From: Vampirovibrio sp.
Lineage (GTDB): Bacteria > Cyanobacteriota > Vampirovibrionia > Vampirovibrionales > JAJTHC01
Assembly (NCBI GenBank): GCA_024998755.1
Contig: JACEUU010000003.1
Span: 868,001-932,000, forward strand
Direction of reading: 5' to 3'
DNA length: 64,000 nt
This document shows positions 44,076 to 53,234 of the stretch, piece by piece. Below the pieces are notes generated by a model that saw only the letters and a program-made list of their open reading frames with translations, ran no database searches and was not told where the DNA came from. Every line of letters starts with the position of its first letter. The first letter of the stretch is position 1. Both the position numbers and the translations under genes were made by a program.

Positions 44076-45278
44076 CTATTCAATCATTGAATTGGTGTCA
44101 ACACTCTCAAAGGCTTGTTCCTCTACCAATTCGTCTGTTGCACTGGGTGCGATAACACCAAGAATCAATTCATTCCCATTTTCACTTATTTTAGTGTCAT
44201 CAAATAGTGGTTGTAATAAGGCGTTGGCTTCTTCCTCAGCTTCCGTTGCTAAACGTTCTGCTTGAAGGGCTTCAGCCCCTTCCGGATCTTTCAAATACTG
44301 AATCATCCAATAGCTATCAGTTTCTAACTGAGGGGTTAATGCTTCAGACCCCTGTACCTGTTTGAACCGCATTTTTGCATGGGTTAAACGCCCTTGTTTT
44401 TCGTACACATAGGCTAAATTATTCATGGGGGAAACCCACTCTTCATCTAATTCCAATGCCGCCTCAAAACATTCTTCAGCGTCTTCATACCGTTTTTGAT
44501 AAAAGTACACAACGCCTAAAATATTAAAGGCATGGGCGTGTTCATCGTCTAAGGTTAGTAGTTTCGTTGAATACTGTTCTCCGGCATCCCAATCTTGCAA
44601 TGCTGTTGCCACTAATGCACCATAAAGTAATGATTCAGGATCTTCTTCATCGGCTTTTAACAATTCATCTAATAATCGTTTAGCATAATAAAGATCTCCT
44701 AGTTCATAGGCTAATCTAGCTGTGGCAATTTTAGAATCAATATGATCGGGGTTTAATTCATAATTACGTTCATACACTTCTAAGGCTGTTTGCCATTGTT
44801 CCATACCCTCATAGGCAAGCCCCAATCCATAATAAACGTCAGGGTCTACTTCATCGCTATGTTGAATGCAAGCCAGCCAACTAGAAATAGCTTCTTCATA
44901 GCTTGCTGCTTCATATTCAATTAGCCCTACATTATATAGGGCATAGGTGTCGTCGGGTATTTCTAAAATAGAGAGTTGAAAATAATTTTTAGCAATCTCA
45001 TTATCCCCTAATTCCATATAGATAACGCCCATATTATACAAAATAGGCTGATAATTAGGTTCTTTTTTGAAGGCTTTTTCCAATATTTTTAGGGCTTCTT
45101 GCAATCGACCTTTGTGGTATAAGTCAATGGCAACATTATACAAATAAAGTCCCGTTTGTGTTTTGGCTTTCCACCAAAAGCCAGCAATAATAGCCACTAC
45201 AATCACTGCAAGACCAATGCCCCACCATAGCCAATAAGCGGTAAAGACATTGCTTAATTGTTGAAGTATTTCAGGCAT
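44076..45278 (-). CDS. Membrane-anchored TPR protein
   Basis: A 400-residue protein with an N-terminal membrane helix (about 15-36, YWLWWGIGLAVIVVAIIAGF) and at least eight tetratricopeptide repeats at about 45-330 (for example LYNMGVIYMELGDNEIAKNY and AFNILGVVYFYQKRYEDAEE). TPR arrays bind other proteins; the partner is unknown. I chose the ATG at 45278 because AAGGGTGATGG lies upstream of it; an ATG at 45317 adds 13 residues. The last codons (TNSMIE and stop) come from the end of the MITE at 44097, so the original C-terminus is lost. Confidence 0.82.
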   Translation of the reverse strand: MPEILQQLSNVFTAYWLWWGIGLAVIVVAIIAGFWWKAKTQTGLYLYNVAIDLYHKGRLQEALKILEKAFKKEPNYQPILYNMGVIYMELGDNEIAKNYFQLSILEIPDDTYALYNVGLIEYEAASYEEAISSWLACIQHSDEVDPDVYYGLGLAYEGMEQWQTALEVYERNYELNPDHIDSKIATARLAYELGDLYYAKRLLDELLKADEEDPESLLYGALVATALQDWDAGEQYSTKLLTLDDEHAHAFNILGVVYFYQKRYEDAEECFEAALELDEEWVSPMNNLAYVYEKQGRLTHAKMRFKQVQGSEALTPQLETDSYWMIQYLKDPEGAEALQAERLATEAEEEANALLQPLFDDTKISENGNELILGVIAPSATDELVEEQAFESVDTNSMIE

Positions 45279-45346
45279 CACAAAACCATCACCCTTAACC
45301 CCATGAATTGGGGTCATTTTGTAGGTAAAATAAGACTACACAGTAC

Positions 45347-45868
45347 CTATCGACTAGCTAAGCCTTGAAATTGAATACCACCCTGCAAGTGGATGACTTG
45401 CGTTTTAGCATTGTATGAGCCATAGGGTGCTTTAAATTTTCCAACCACTTGCCCTTGCGGGTTTAATAGGGTTCCTTCAACCGCTTTTAGAAATGCTCCG
45501 CCGCTGTTATCTTCAAAATAAAGGGCTTGTTGGGTTTCCATGGTCCACTGTTTGTGGGCTAAATCGCTAATTTTGAATGAGACGGCTTCCCCAAATAGCC
45601 CTTTATCAATGGCTTTTTTTAGTTGCTTACGCCATTGTTGTTCTAGCCCTTGCAATTTAGGTGGATATTGATTAAGGGGTCGCTTGGTTTGTTCATCATA
45701 AAGCAAACTAGCCCCCTGTTTATTCGGTTGGGTAATGATTGTTTTGTTAGGAGGCATTAGCCATGTAGAAAGTGGGGTAAATATCCACGCCAATCCACCG
45801 ACTGTTAACAAGCCCGCTACCAGTAAAATGAGTTTTAATTTTGAAAAGACACCTTGGTTGGAAGACAT
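45347..45868 (-). CDS. lptC: LptC-like LPS export protein
   Basis: A 173-residue protein with one N-terminal membrane helix (LKLILLVAGLLTVGGLAWIF) and a periplasmic domain. The C-terminal part GQVVGKFKAPYGSYNAKTQV then IHLQGGIQF matches the repeat of LptC/LptA beta-jellyroll proteins, which pass LPS across the periplasm. A Lys/Gln-rich segment of about 60 residues before it is unlike E. coli LptC. The call is moderate and rests on the C-terminal pattern and on LPS genes elsewhere in the window. Confidence 0.55.
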   Translation of the reverse strand: MSSNQGVFSKLKLILLVAGLLTVGGLAWIFTPLSTWLMPPNKTIITQPNKQGASLLYDEQTKRPLNQYPPKLQGLEQQWRKQLKKAIDKGLFGEAVSFKISDLAHKQWTMETQQALYFEDNSGGAFLKAVEGTLLNPQGQVVGKFKAPYGSYNAKTQVIHLQGGIQFQGLASR

Positions 45869-45887
45869 AATAACCTTCTTTTTTCAA

Positions 45888-46032
45888 TAAACCTCTTGCA
45901 TGACTCGATATCTGGGGCATCTTTTTTGTCATTTGTGGTACTCGAATCCTCATGTATTTCTTTATACACTGCGGTTCTGCGTTCCTCATTCCTCAAATCT
46001 GCACCCACCTATTGAGTCATGCAAGAGGTCTA
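45888..46032. repeat. MITE family A, copy 3 (145 bp)
   Basis: Ends TAAACCTCTTGCATGACTCG and TGAGTCATGCAAGAGGTCTA. It has the inner TATCTGGGGCAT and AATCTGCACCCACC motifs in the orientation of copy 2 and is exactly as long as copy 1. It lies upstream of lptC. Confidence 0.8.
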
Positions 46033-46076
46033 ATATAAAGCAACCCTATTAGCGTAGCATCAAGAAAAAGATGTGT

Positions 46077-46520
46077 CTATGCTCCCATAGAAAGAATTAA
46101 GTCAAACTCCGCTTGCGTTAATGGCACTACGGAAAGCCTACTTTGACGAACAAGTGCTATTTCAGCTAATGCTTCGGTGGCTTTTATAGCTGCCAGGGTA
46201 ACAGGTACAGCTAGTGTTTCAACGGGTATAACATTTACAACCACCCACTTGCCGGTTTCGTCCGTAGGGTCTGGGTAGGCGGTTTGGGTAATTTTACAAA
46301 CGCCAACCACGGCTTTTTCAGAAACACTATGGTAAAACAGGGCTAAATCGTTCACCTGCATTTGTTTTAAGTTATTGCGGGCTTGATAGTTGCGTACGCC
46401 TTCCCACAGGGTTTTACCTTCGGTTAGTAAGCGTTGCCAGCTATAGGCTTCGGGTTCGCTTTTCATTAGCCAGTATTGCTTTGAAGGGCATGTTAAAGTG
46501 GTGGATAAATTCGGTGCCAT
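46077..46520 (-). CDS. EVE domain protein
   Basis: A 147-residue protein that is almost only an EVE domain: QYWLMKSEPEAYSW at the start, LWEGVRNYQARNNLKQMQVN, LALFYHSVSEKAVVGVCKI and a C-terminal VRQSRLSVVPLTQAEFD. EVE (a PUA-like fold) recognises modified bases in DNA or RNA and the bacterial single-domain members resemble THYN1. It starts 17 bp after the heptosyltransferase-type gene stops and belongs to the same minus-strand run. Confidence 0.9.
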   Translation of the reverse strand: MAPNLSTTLTCPSKQYWLMKSEPEAYSWQRLLTEGKTLWEGVRNYQARNNLKQMQVNDLALFYHSVSEKAVVGVCKITQTAYPDPTDETGKWVVVNVIPVETLAVPVTLAAIKATEALAEIALVRQSRLSVVPLTQAEFDLILSMGA

Positions 46521-46537
46521 TATTAAAAATTCCTTTT

Positions 46538-47701
46538 TTACAGAGTTTGTTTCAACAACAATTGTTCGACTGATTCAAAAACCGTTTGCGGAGAAATTCC
46601 CTGCATACAAGCCATGGGCTTAACGGTTAACTTACATTTACGCTGATGACAAGGCATACAGGGCAAGGCTTCCACCGTTTGCAGCATGGTAGCAACCGCT
46701 TCTGCTGGTAGAAACGTAGCCCCCGTTCTTGTTGGTTTTGTTGCCCCAAATAAGCCCACTAATTTTGGGGCGGAGGGTTGGCTATTTCTGGCTTTAGCGT
46801 TGGCTAAATGAAACGCCACACTATCCGCCCCAACAAGGCAATCTATAAAAGAAAAAAGCTGATATAACTGTTGAAAATCAGTTTTCCCCACACAACTAAT
46901 GGCTTGGGCTTGTACGGTTTCAGTTTTTTCAGCCATGCCTTGCCAAATAGAGGCAAACCAAGGCTCATCCGCCTTCGCTCCAAGCCAAACCACCTTATAA
47001 TCCGCATTAATTAACAAGCCAGCCAATGCAACCCACTGTTCCGCCCCCCACTGTTTTGATTTCCAAGCGGTACAGGGGGCTAAGGCAATAATCCGTTGTT
47101 CTACTCGTTCTGTAAGCCATGATTCGGGTAAAAAATCGATCGCTTTAAAGGGTAAGGTAGCTTCTGCCTGTTGAAACAGCGGATATGCCAATGCCTCAAC
47201 CGTTGGTATGGCGTAGGTGGCATCTAACAACGTTAGCAAGCATAAAAATTCTTGCGTAGCATGAAGCCTACTTTTAACAGGATGAAAACTAGCGTGCGTA
47301 TGGGTATAAAACCGAAACGCCTGTTCCCTAGCGGGGGTAAACCCAATGCGTTTGGGGATACCTGCTAACCAACCCCAAATAGCACTTTTCAGTAAGCCTT
47401 GAACATCTATTACAACGGTATAGCGTTGAGTTTTTATTTCAGCAATAAATGAGCGTATTTCAGCAAGCGTTTGAAAGAAAGTGAGAGGCGATTTTAACCC
47501 CTTCAGCCACGTTTTCCGTTTTGAAACGTGAAGCATATCTATCAATTCGTCGTTTGTCAATATGCTAGCCCCCGCTTCTTCAACTAGCCAGCCAATAGTA
47601 GCAGTAGGGTAATTTTTACGAACTTGGGCTAGCAACGGCAACGTTTGTATAATATCGCCAAACGCACTCAGTCTAACAATTAAGATGCGTTCATCAACCA
47701 T
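46538..47701 (-). CDS. Glycosyltransferase family 9 (heptosyltransferase-like)
   Basis: A 387-residue GT-B enzyme of family 9. The start ILIVRLSAFGDIIQTLPLLA is diagnostic, and the donor-site part reads VGADSVAFHLANA then LVGLFGATKPTRTG. These enzymes add heptose to the LPS inner core from ADP-heptose at the cytoplasmic face. CMPCHQRKCKL near the C-terminus is a cysteine cluster also common in the family. It lies 26 bp after ftsQ, away from other LPS core genes, so the acceptor is unknown. Confidence 0.85.
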   Translation of the reverse strand: MVDERILIVRLSAFGDIIQTLPLLAQVRKNYPTATIGWLVEEAGASILTNDELIDMLHVSKRKTWLKGLKSPLTFFQTLAEIRSFIAEIKTQRYTVVIDVQGLLKSAIWGWLAGIPKRIGFTPAREQAFRFYTHTHASFHPVKSRLHATQEFLCLLTLLDATYAIPTVEALAYPLFQQAEATLPFKAIDFLPESWLTERVEQRIIALAPCTAWKSKQWGAEQWVALAGLLINADYKVVWLGAKADEPWFASIWQGMAEKTETVQAQAISCVGKTDFQQLYQLFSFIDCLVGADSVAFHLANAKARNSQPSAPKLVGLFGATKPTRTGATFLPAEAVATMLQTVEALPCMPCHQRKCKLTVKPMACMQGISPQTVFESVEQLLLKQTL

Positions 47702-47727
47702 AAAAAAAAGATACCTACTGCTACTGG

Positions 47728-49209
47728 TTAGTGGGGTTTGGCTACAGGGGTCAACTCATCCGTATCCGTACTGGGTTCAGTAGGTTGTACGTTGCCCGTG
47801 GCTTCCTCTTCTAATACAACTAACGGTTTAGCATCTTCTTCAAGCATTGGTTTTTCAAGCAAGCTAGGGTTGCAAAGTTCTACCGTTACGTTTTGTCCCC
47901 ACCGGAAATCAAACTGTTTATAGCACGACCCTGCTTTTTCATTACCGACGGCTTCTTTAACAAAGGACAAACCGGCTATTAGGGGTTTTAACCGCAAGGC
48001 ACGGTCGAATAATCCGGCATCCCACCCACCTAATAAGGCGGTTACTGGTTGCTTGGGCTGATTTTCCAACCGAAGATCTAGGGTTAACGCATCTTGTTGT
48101 TGATTATAGGCTAACGCATCCACTTGAACGGAGGCAACCGCTCTGACGCCATTAAGTAACCTATCCATATCCTTCAAAAATTTGAGCCGTTTATGATGTG
48201 GCATATTCCTAAACCACTGGGTTGACGTAAATATCATTAAACTATCTGGCGATAAAACGGTTGGCGAAAGCGTAAATTGCTGTCCGTTAAACCGCATGCT
48301 TTGGTATGTTTCCAGCACAAACGCATAGGGTTTTAGCATGGGTTTCTTTGCAACAGGCACTACGCCCCAAGGGTGGGGTTGTTTGGGGAAATGTAGCGGT
48401 AAAAACACTTGACGATAATACGATAGTACCGCATCTTTTTCCCAAGGGTCGTAAATTAATGCCCACGGTTCATGCTCATTGACTTGTACATCTAACCCAA
48501 TAGGGAAAAGCCTTCGGCGAATTTGTACCGCTGAAATAAGCGGAAAGCGTTTTTTTAGTTCGCTTTCAATGGCTTGTGGTTGTAACGCATAAAGCGGACG
48601 GTTCAATTCTTTTTGAATGGGCGGTAATAAGGTGGCGTCTGATAAAATATTGGTGCCTGTAAAATGGACTTGCTGGGGCGTAATCATCCAAAACGGTTGT
48701 TGTGCCAAGTAATAAATACCATAGCCTATTGCCCCTAGCACAAGCCAACGAACAACCCCAAGTAACCTGTTCCACCAGAGTGATTGTAGTTTTTGCTTCC
48801 TTCTTAGTGTTACTTCCTCTTCAGCGGTTAAGGGCTTCGGTGGTGGCGGGTCTTTTTTAGGGGGAGGAGCTGGTTTTTTAGCTTTAGTTTGAGGGGAATC
48901 CACAATAGCAGACAATGTTTCGGTACTAGCAGGTAAGGCTTGGGCCTGTTTCGTACTCGAATTGGATTCACCTTTTATTGTCGAAACTTCTGTTCTAGGC
49001 ATTTCAGGTAATGAAACGGGTGTATTGACTGCTCCTTTGGCATCCGACACAACAACTGCAGGTAAATCGACAGTATCACTGTTAGGAATACTCGCTTTGG
49101 GAGGTGTTTCAATCGGTTTTTCAACGGTTGTGGTAGCCGGTTGGTTTTCGTCGTTTGGGGTATCATCCGGCAAGGTGGCATCAGCGGCAGCGGTCATCAT
49201 CATCATCAT
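47728..49209 (-). CDS. ftsQ: FtsQ-like cell division protein
   Basis: A 493-residue protein with a long Pro/Thr-rich cytoplasmic part (1-140, PAPPPKKDPPPPKP), one membrane helix (about 150-170) and a periplasmic POTRA domain (ITPQQVHFTGTNILSDATLL, then ELKKRFPLISAVQIRRRLFP and VQVNEHEPWALI). That order and the site next to ddl, murB and murC identify FtsQ, which links FtsB/FtsL to the divisome. It is nearly twice the usual length because of the N-terminal part and a C-terminal tail. It starts with five ATGs. Confidence 0.8.
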   Translation of the reverse strand: MMMMMTAAADATLPDDTPNDENQPATTTVEKPIETPPKASIPNSDTVDLPAVVVSDAKGAVNTPVSLPEMPRTEVSTIKGESNSSTKQAQALPASTETLSAIVDSPQTKAKKPAPPPKKDPPPPKPLTAEEEVTLRRKQKLQSLWWNRLLGVVRWLVLGAIGYGIYYLAQQPFWMITPQQVHFTGTNILSDATLLPPIQKELNRPLYALQPQAIESELKKRFPLISAVQIRRRLFPIGLDVQVNEHEPWALIYDPWEKDAVLSYYRQVFLPLHFPKQPHPWGVVPVAKKPMLKPYAFVLETYQSMRFNGQQFTLSPTVLSPDSLMIFTSTQWFRNMPHHKRLKFLKDMDRLLNGVRAVASVQVDALAYNQQQDALTLDLRLENQPKQPVTALLGGWDAGLFDRALRLKPLIAGLSFVKEAVGNEKAGSCYKQFDFRWGQNVTVELCNPSLLEKPMLEEDAKPLVVLEEEATGNVQPTEPSTDTDELTPVAKPH

Positions 49210-49280
49210 TGTTCGTGTTAAAACCTGTTGTAGAAATGCAGAAATAATAAATTAATTGTACAATAACCACTCTAGGATAG

Positions 49281-50408
49281 CTACACTGAAACCGCAGGAG
49301 GGGTAGCAGCCGTAGGCAGTACGTTCTGTTTAATTTCCGATAGTGGATGTATGGGGTGCGGAGCCAAACCCGCTACTTGGGCAGGAGCAACCACCGCAGA
49401 CTGCAACAACGCTTCCACTAATTCATCATAACCCATGCCCATTACACGGCACTGGGCTGGTAAATCACTTAAATCCGTCATACCTGGAATGCTATTAATT
49501 TCCAACACAAAAAAACCGTCAGTCGTCCAAACAAAATCTGTCCGAGAAACCCCGTGGCAACCAACCGCTTTATGAGCCTTCAACGCCATTTCTTGAACCG
49601 CAATGGTTTCCATCGCCGTTAGTTCCGCCGGTAAGATAAAATCCGTCATGCCCGCCGTGTACTTCGCTTCGTAATCATACCATCCCGTTTTAGGGCGAAT
49701 TTCCAAAATAGGCGTAACCTGTAACCGTCCGTCAACCAATAATGTACCCACGGTTAAATCTTTGCCTACAGCAAACCGTTCTACCATCAGTTGCCCACCA
49801 CTGTAGCCTGATGCCGTATCTAACGCTTCAGCTAATTGGTCTGGCGAATCTACCTTGCTCATCCCGACGCTAGACCCTGTGCCCACGGGTTTAACCATCA
49901 TAGGGAAGCCCACTTCTTGCATTAACTTATCCATAAATTGTAAATCGCCACCTTCTTCGGCAGACCAATAAAACGTCATAGAAGGCAATACGGGAATACT
50001 GGATTCCCTCAAAATTTGCTTGGTTCGAGATTTGTCCATCGTAATGGCGTTGGCTTGAATACCATTACCCGTGTAGGGAATACCTAATAATTCTAACAAC
50101 CCTTGAATCGCCCCATCTTCGCCTTGTTCGCCGTGCATGGCTATGTAGGCTACTTCAATGGCACTATCCACTAAATAATGAGCGATGTACTTATCGACAT
50201 CCACCAAAGTAGCATTGTTATAACCTAACCGGTGCAGTGCGGCAATACAGTTTTTCCCAGAGCGTAATGAAACTTCCCGTTCTGAAGAAGCCCCACCACA
50301 AAGCACGGCAATTTTAGCGGTTTTGGGTATGCAAGCCAACCCTGTTTGCGGATTAATAGGAAATTGTTCCTGTGGGGCAGCCGTGTTGTTGGTGGTGTAA
50401 ATCATCAT
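49281..50408 (-). CDS. ddl: D-alanine--D-alanine ligase
   Basis: A 375-residue ATP-grasp ligase joining two D-alanines for peptidoglycan. The start domain has VLCGGASSEREVSLRSGKN; the ATP-grasp parts include VMGFP-like MMVKPVGTGSSVGMSKVD and the C-terminal VLEINSIPGMTDLSDLPAQ. I chose the ATGATG at 50408 because AAGGAG lies 12 bases before it; an ATG at 50429 would add 7 residues. It overlaps the end of murB by 56 bp. The C-terminal 40 residues are an extension. Confidence 0.93.
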   Translation of the reverse strand: MMIYTTNNTAAPQEQFPINPQTGLACIPKTAKIAVLCGGASSEREVSLRSGKNCIAALHRLGYNNATLVDVDKYIAHYLVDSAIEVAYIAMHGEQGEDGAIQGLLELLGIPYTGNGIQANAITMDKSRTKQILRESSIPVLPSMTFYWSAEEGGDLQFMDKLMQEVGFPMMVKPVGTGSSVGMSKVDSPDQLAEALDTASGYSGGQLMVERFAVGKDLTVGTLLVDGRLQVTPILEIRPKTGWYDYEAKYTAGMTDFILPAELTAMETIAVQEMALKAHKAVGCHGVSRTDFVWTTDGFFVLEINSIPGMTDLSDLPAQCRVMGMGYDELVEALLQSAVVAPAQVAGLAPHPIHPLSEIKQNVLPTAATPPAVSV

Positions 50409-51456
50409 TTGAATGGGGATCTCCTTCATGTAACTGGTGCCAAAGCGTTTGTTCTTCCGCCGTGGCTAAGCCGATAAATTTATTTTCAGGGTAAACTCTG
50501 TAACCGTAATGTTCCGCAATAGTGGTTTGCATTTTCTGCATGACTTGCAACACATCCAATGAGGTAGCGTGCCCCATGTTAATAATAAAGTTGCCGTGTT
50601 TTTCGCTGATTTTCGCTTGACCGCACTGCCAAGCCCCTCTGCCACCTAGTTCGTCAATCATTTTACCGACGGAAGGGGCATTGGTTTCAGTTGGGTTACG
50701 GAAAACGCTACCGCCATTCGGTTCTAGTGGATGATGTTCTTTCCGAAATGCCATATTGGCTTCCATGCGGGCTTGGGCAGCTTGTACATCGCCCTGCTGA
50801 AATTCACAATCAACAGCCAACACTAATTGATGCCGAGGGTTCATTTTCGCAAACCGGTACGAAAATTTAAAGGCTTCAGCGGAAACCCAGCCAGAATCGA
50901 AATTGACTAAATCAAAAACCAACGCTCGTTTAATAATTTTAGATGATTCTTGCCCCATAGCACCGGCATTCATTCTGCACGCACCGCCCATTGTACCGGG
51001 TATGCCAATAAAAAATTCTCCGCCTGTTAAACCTGCTTGCAGTGCCACATTGGCTACTTTAGCTAAATGCACGCCCGCTTCAAATCGAAAGCAATTATCG
51101 TTTTCTAACGGTTGAATACCCGCCAGTTTTCTAGTAATTAAACAAATGCCCCCAATCCCTGCTGAAGCAATCAGCGTATTACTACCCCAGCCTAGCACGG
51201 TCATTTCTTCCCCATCTAGCAACCGAGACTTCAGGTGTTTAAGCAACGTTTCAGCTTCTAAAATACTGGTGGGGAAGTAAGCTTCCATCATTGGTCCACC
51301 AATTCGGTAAGTGGAATAAGCCGCTGCTGCACGCCCTACTACGGGACTAATTAATTTTGTTGCACCCATCATTGTTCGTATATCAGCCTCCACAGTAGCA
51401 CCATTGTCCTGTAAAAATGAGCCTTCGTTGTTGATGGTTGTGGTTATCTTCATCAC
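50353..51456 (-). CDS. murB: UDP-N-acetylenolpyruvoylglucosamine reductase MurB
   Basis: A 367-residue flavoenzyme that reduces enolpyruvyl-UDP-GlcNAc to UDP-MurNAc. YSTYRIGGPMMEAYFP, VLGWGSNTLIASAGIGG and FFIGIPGTMGGACRMNAGAMG form the FAD-binding part; GGSVFRNP holds the catalytic Ser; ISEKHGNFIINMG is the C-terminal substrate part. It starts with GTG then ATG overlapping the murC stop, so translation is coupled. Confidence 0.93.
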   Translation of the reverse strand: MMKITTTINNEGSFLQDNGATVEADIRTMMGATKLISPVVGRAAAAYSTYRIGGPMMEAYFPTSILEAETLLKHLKSRLLDGEEMTVLGWGSNTLIASAGIGGICLITRKLAGIQPLENDNCFRFEAGVHLAKVANVALQAGLTGGEFFIGIPGTMGGACRMNAGAMGQESSKIIKRALVFDLVNFDSGWVSAEAFKFSYRFAKMNPRHQLVLAVDCEFQQGDVQAAQARMEANMAFRKEHHPLEPNGGSVFRNPTETNAPSVGKMIDELGGRGAWQCGQAKISEKHGNFIINMGHATSLDVLQVMQKMQTTIAEHYGYRVYPENKFIGLATAEEQTLWHQLHEGDPHSNDDLHHQQHGCPTGTISY

Positions 51457-53039
51457 TACACCGCCATTGCTTGCCGATTAGGGTGCGTGCGAAGTACGGC
51501 AGTAATATCGCCCGCTCCCATTGAAAGAACTAAGTCATTTGGGACAACGTACGTTGAAAGCCAAGCATGAGCCTCTATTATTGTAGCACACGAGGTGGTT
51601 TTAACGCCACGCTTATTTAACGCTGTAGCAAGGGCTGTTGCAGTAACCCCAGCAATAGGGGCTTCATGGGCAGGATAAACATCCAGCAGTAATAGTTCCG
51701 TTTCTAAGCCATCAAAACAAGTGGTAAAATCATCCCACAACGCTTGAAGCCTAGTAAACCGATGCGGTTGAAATAGCACAACCAGCTTACCATTGGGGTT
51801 GCCTGAACTTACTTTTTGGCTTTCCAAAGCGGCTTTGGCGGCTTGAATAGTAGCCTTTACTTCGGTGGGATGATGGGCATAATCATCCACTAGTATTGCC
51901 CCGTTCAGTGTGCCTACTTTTTCAAACCGTCTGCCCATGCCGGTAAAGGCTAATAAGCCTGTTTGAATTGTTTCAAACCCCAAGCCCATGGCAATGCCTA
52001 ACATGGCTATTTGGCTGGCATTATGTAAATTATGTAACCCCGGTACATTCAGGGTAATTGTGCCTAGTTTGGTTTCATCTTGATATAAAACGCCTGTAGA
52101 AGACCCAAAATGACCCGCTTCAATGTTTTTAAGCGTAAAGGTATGCTGTGGTAATACCCCTTCAGGAGGAGTGATTTCAGACGTAGGGCAAAACCATAAC
52201 GCAGTAACGGTTGTGGGTAATTTTTTCGCCACAATTCGGCTTAACCTGCAGCTGGCATTTAGAATCAGCGTCCTGTTGGAAAATTTTTCGGTAGTTGGGG
52301 CTAAGTCTAACTGTGAACAAACTTGTTCAAACGTGTCTTGCAACCCTGCTTCGCCTTGTTGGTAGTGGTCTGCGTGGTCTAACTCTAAATTGGAAAGAAT
52401 GGTAAAGGTGGGGGAATACCGCAAAATGGTACCATCGCTTTCATCCAATTCCGCCACTAAAATTTCATGGTTTTGCGAAAGGCGAATATTGCGTCCGCAA
52501 TCGGGTAAAATGCCGCCTGCAATCACGGTGGCGTCTAACCCTGCCGCATTAAACACACTGTTTGCCATACCTGTGAGGGTGGTTTTACCGTGTGTTCCAC
52601 TAAGCCCTACCCCTATTTGATGAGCCACACTGGGGGTGTGCATTAATGCTTGTAATAGCTGGCTTCTATGCAAAACAGGATACTTATTTTTAAGAGCCAC
52701 TTGCAGTTCAGGGTTTTCGGTATGAATAGCGGTGGAAACCACCAAAACGGCATTTTCAGGCACTTGTTCCGCTTTGTGCCCAATAAAAACAGTGATGCCA
52801 AACGATTCCAAATCTTTCGTGGTGGCGGAAGGTTTTAAATCTGCCCCAGAAACGGTAAACCCTTGTTGGTGAAACGCCAAGGCTAGGGGGCTCATGCCAG
52901 CCCCGCCAATGCCTACAAAATAAAGCGGTCTCGTTTTGTTGAGCATTCCTTCCAGTGCCATAGCTTGGCTTGGGTGAAGCGTTTCATTGGTTGCTGAAGG
53001 TGATTGTGGGGAAAGCAAAGAAGCGGAAGAGGCAAACAT
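51456..53039 (-). CDS. murC: UDP-N-acetylmuramate--L-alanine ligase MurC
   Basis: A 527-residue Mur ligase that adds L-alanine to UDP-MurNAc. It shows the N-terminal nucleotide motif YFVGIGGAGMSPLAL, the ATP loop GLSGTHGKTTLTGM, LELDHADHY and the HHPTEVKATI motif of the C-terminal domain. I chose the ATG at 53039 because the frame's earlier start at 53057 is a TTG. It is the first gene of the murC-murB-ddl-ftsQ-GT9-EVE run and is divergent from the hybrid kinase. Confidence 0.94.
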   Translation of the reverse strand: MFASSASLLSPQSPSATNETLHPSQAMALEGMLNKTRPLYFVGIGGAGMSPLALAFHQQGFTVSGADLKPSATTKDLESFGITVFIGHKAEQVPENAVLVVSTAIHTENPELQVALKNKYPVLHRSQLLQALMHTPSVAHQIGVGLSGTHGKTTLTGMANSVFNAAGLDATVIAGGILPDCGRNIRLSQNHEILVAELDESDGTILRYSPTFTILSNLELDHADHYQQGEAGLQDTFEQVCSQLDLAPTTEKFSNRTLILNASCRLSRIVAKKLPTTVTALWFCPTSEITPPEGVLPQHTFTLKNIEAGHFGSSTGVLYQDETKLGTITLNVPGLHNLHNASQIAMLGIAMGLGFETIQTGLLAFTGMGRRFEKVGTLNGAILVDDYAHHPTEVKATIQAAKAALESQKVSSGNPNGKLVVLFQPHRFTRLQALWDDFTTCFDGLETELLLLDVYPAHEAPIAGVTATALATALNKRGVKTTSCATIIEAHAWLSTYVVPNDLVLSMGAGDITAVLRTHPNRQAMAV

Positions 53040-53234
53040 TACAGGAGTAACTTTCAAGGCTGGTAAAACAATTATTTACAAAGTATTATTCTAACATCAA
53101 TCAATTAAAAAGTCTTTCCAATGAAGACTAAAACACTTAGAGTATAATAATACACAATAGCTTTTACCTACCGATAAGATTAGCGTAGATACCTAACGCA
53201 ATACTTTTCAAATCTTGAGTTTAAAACCATCATT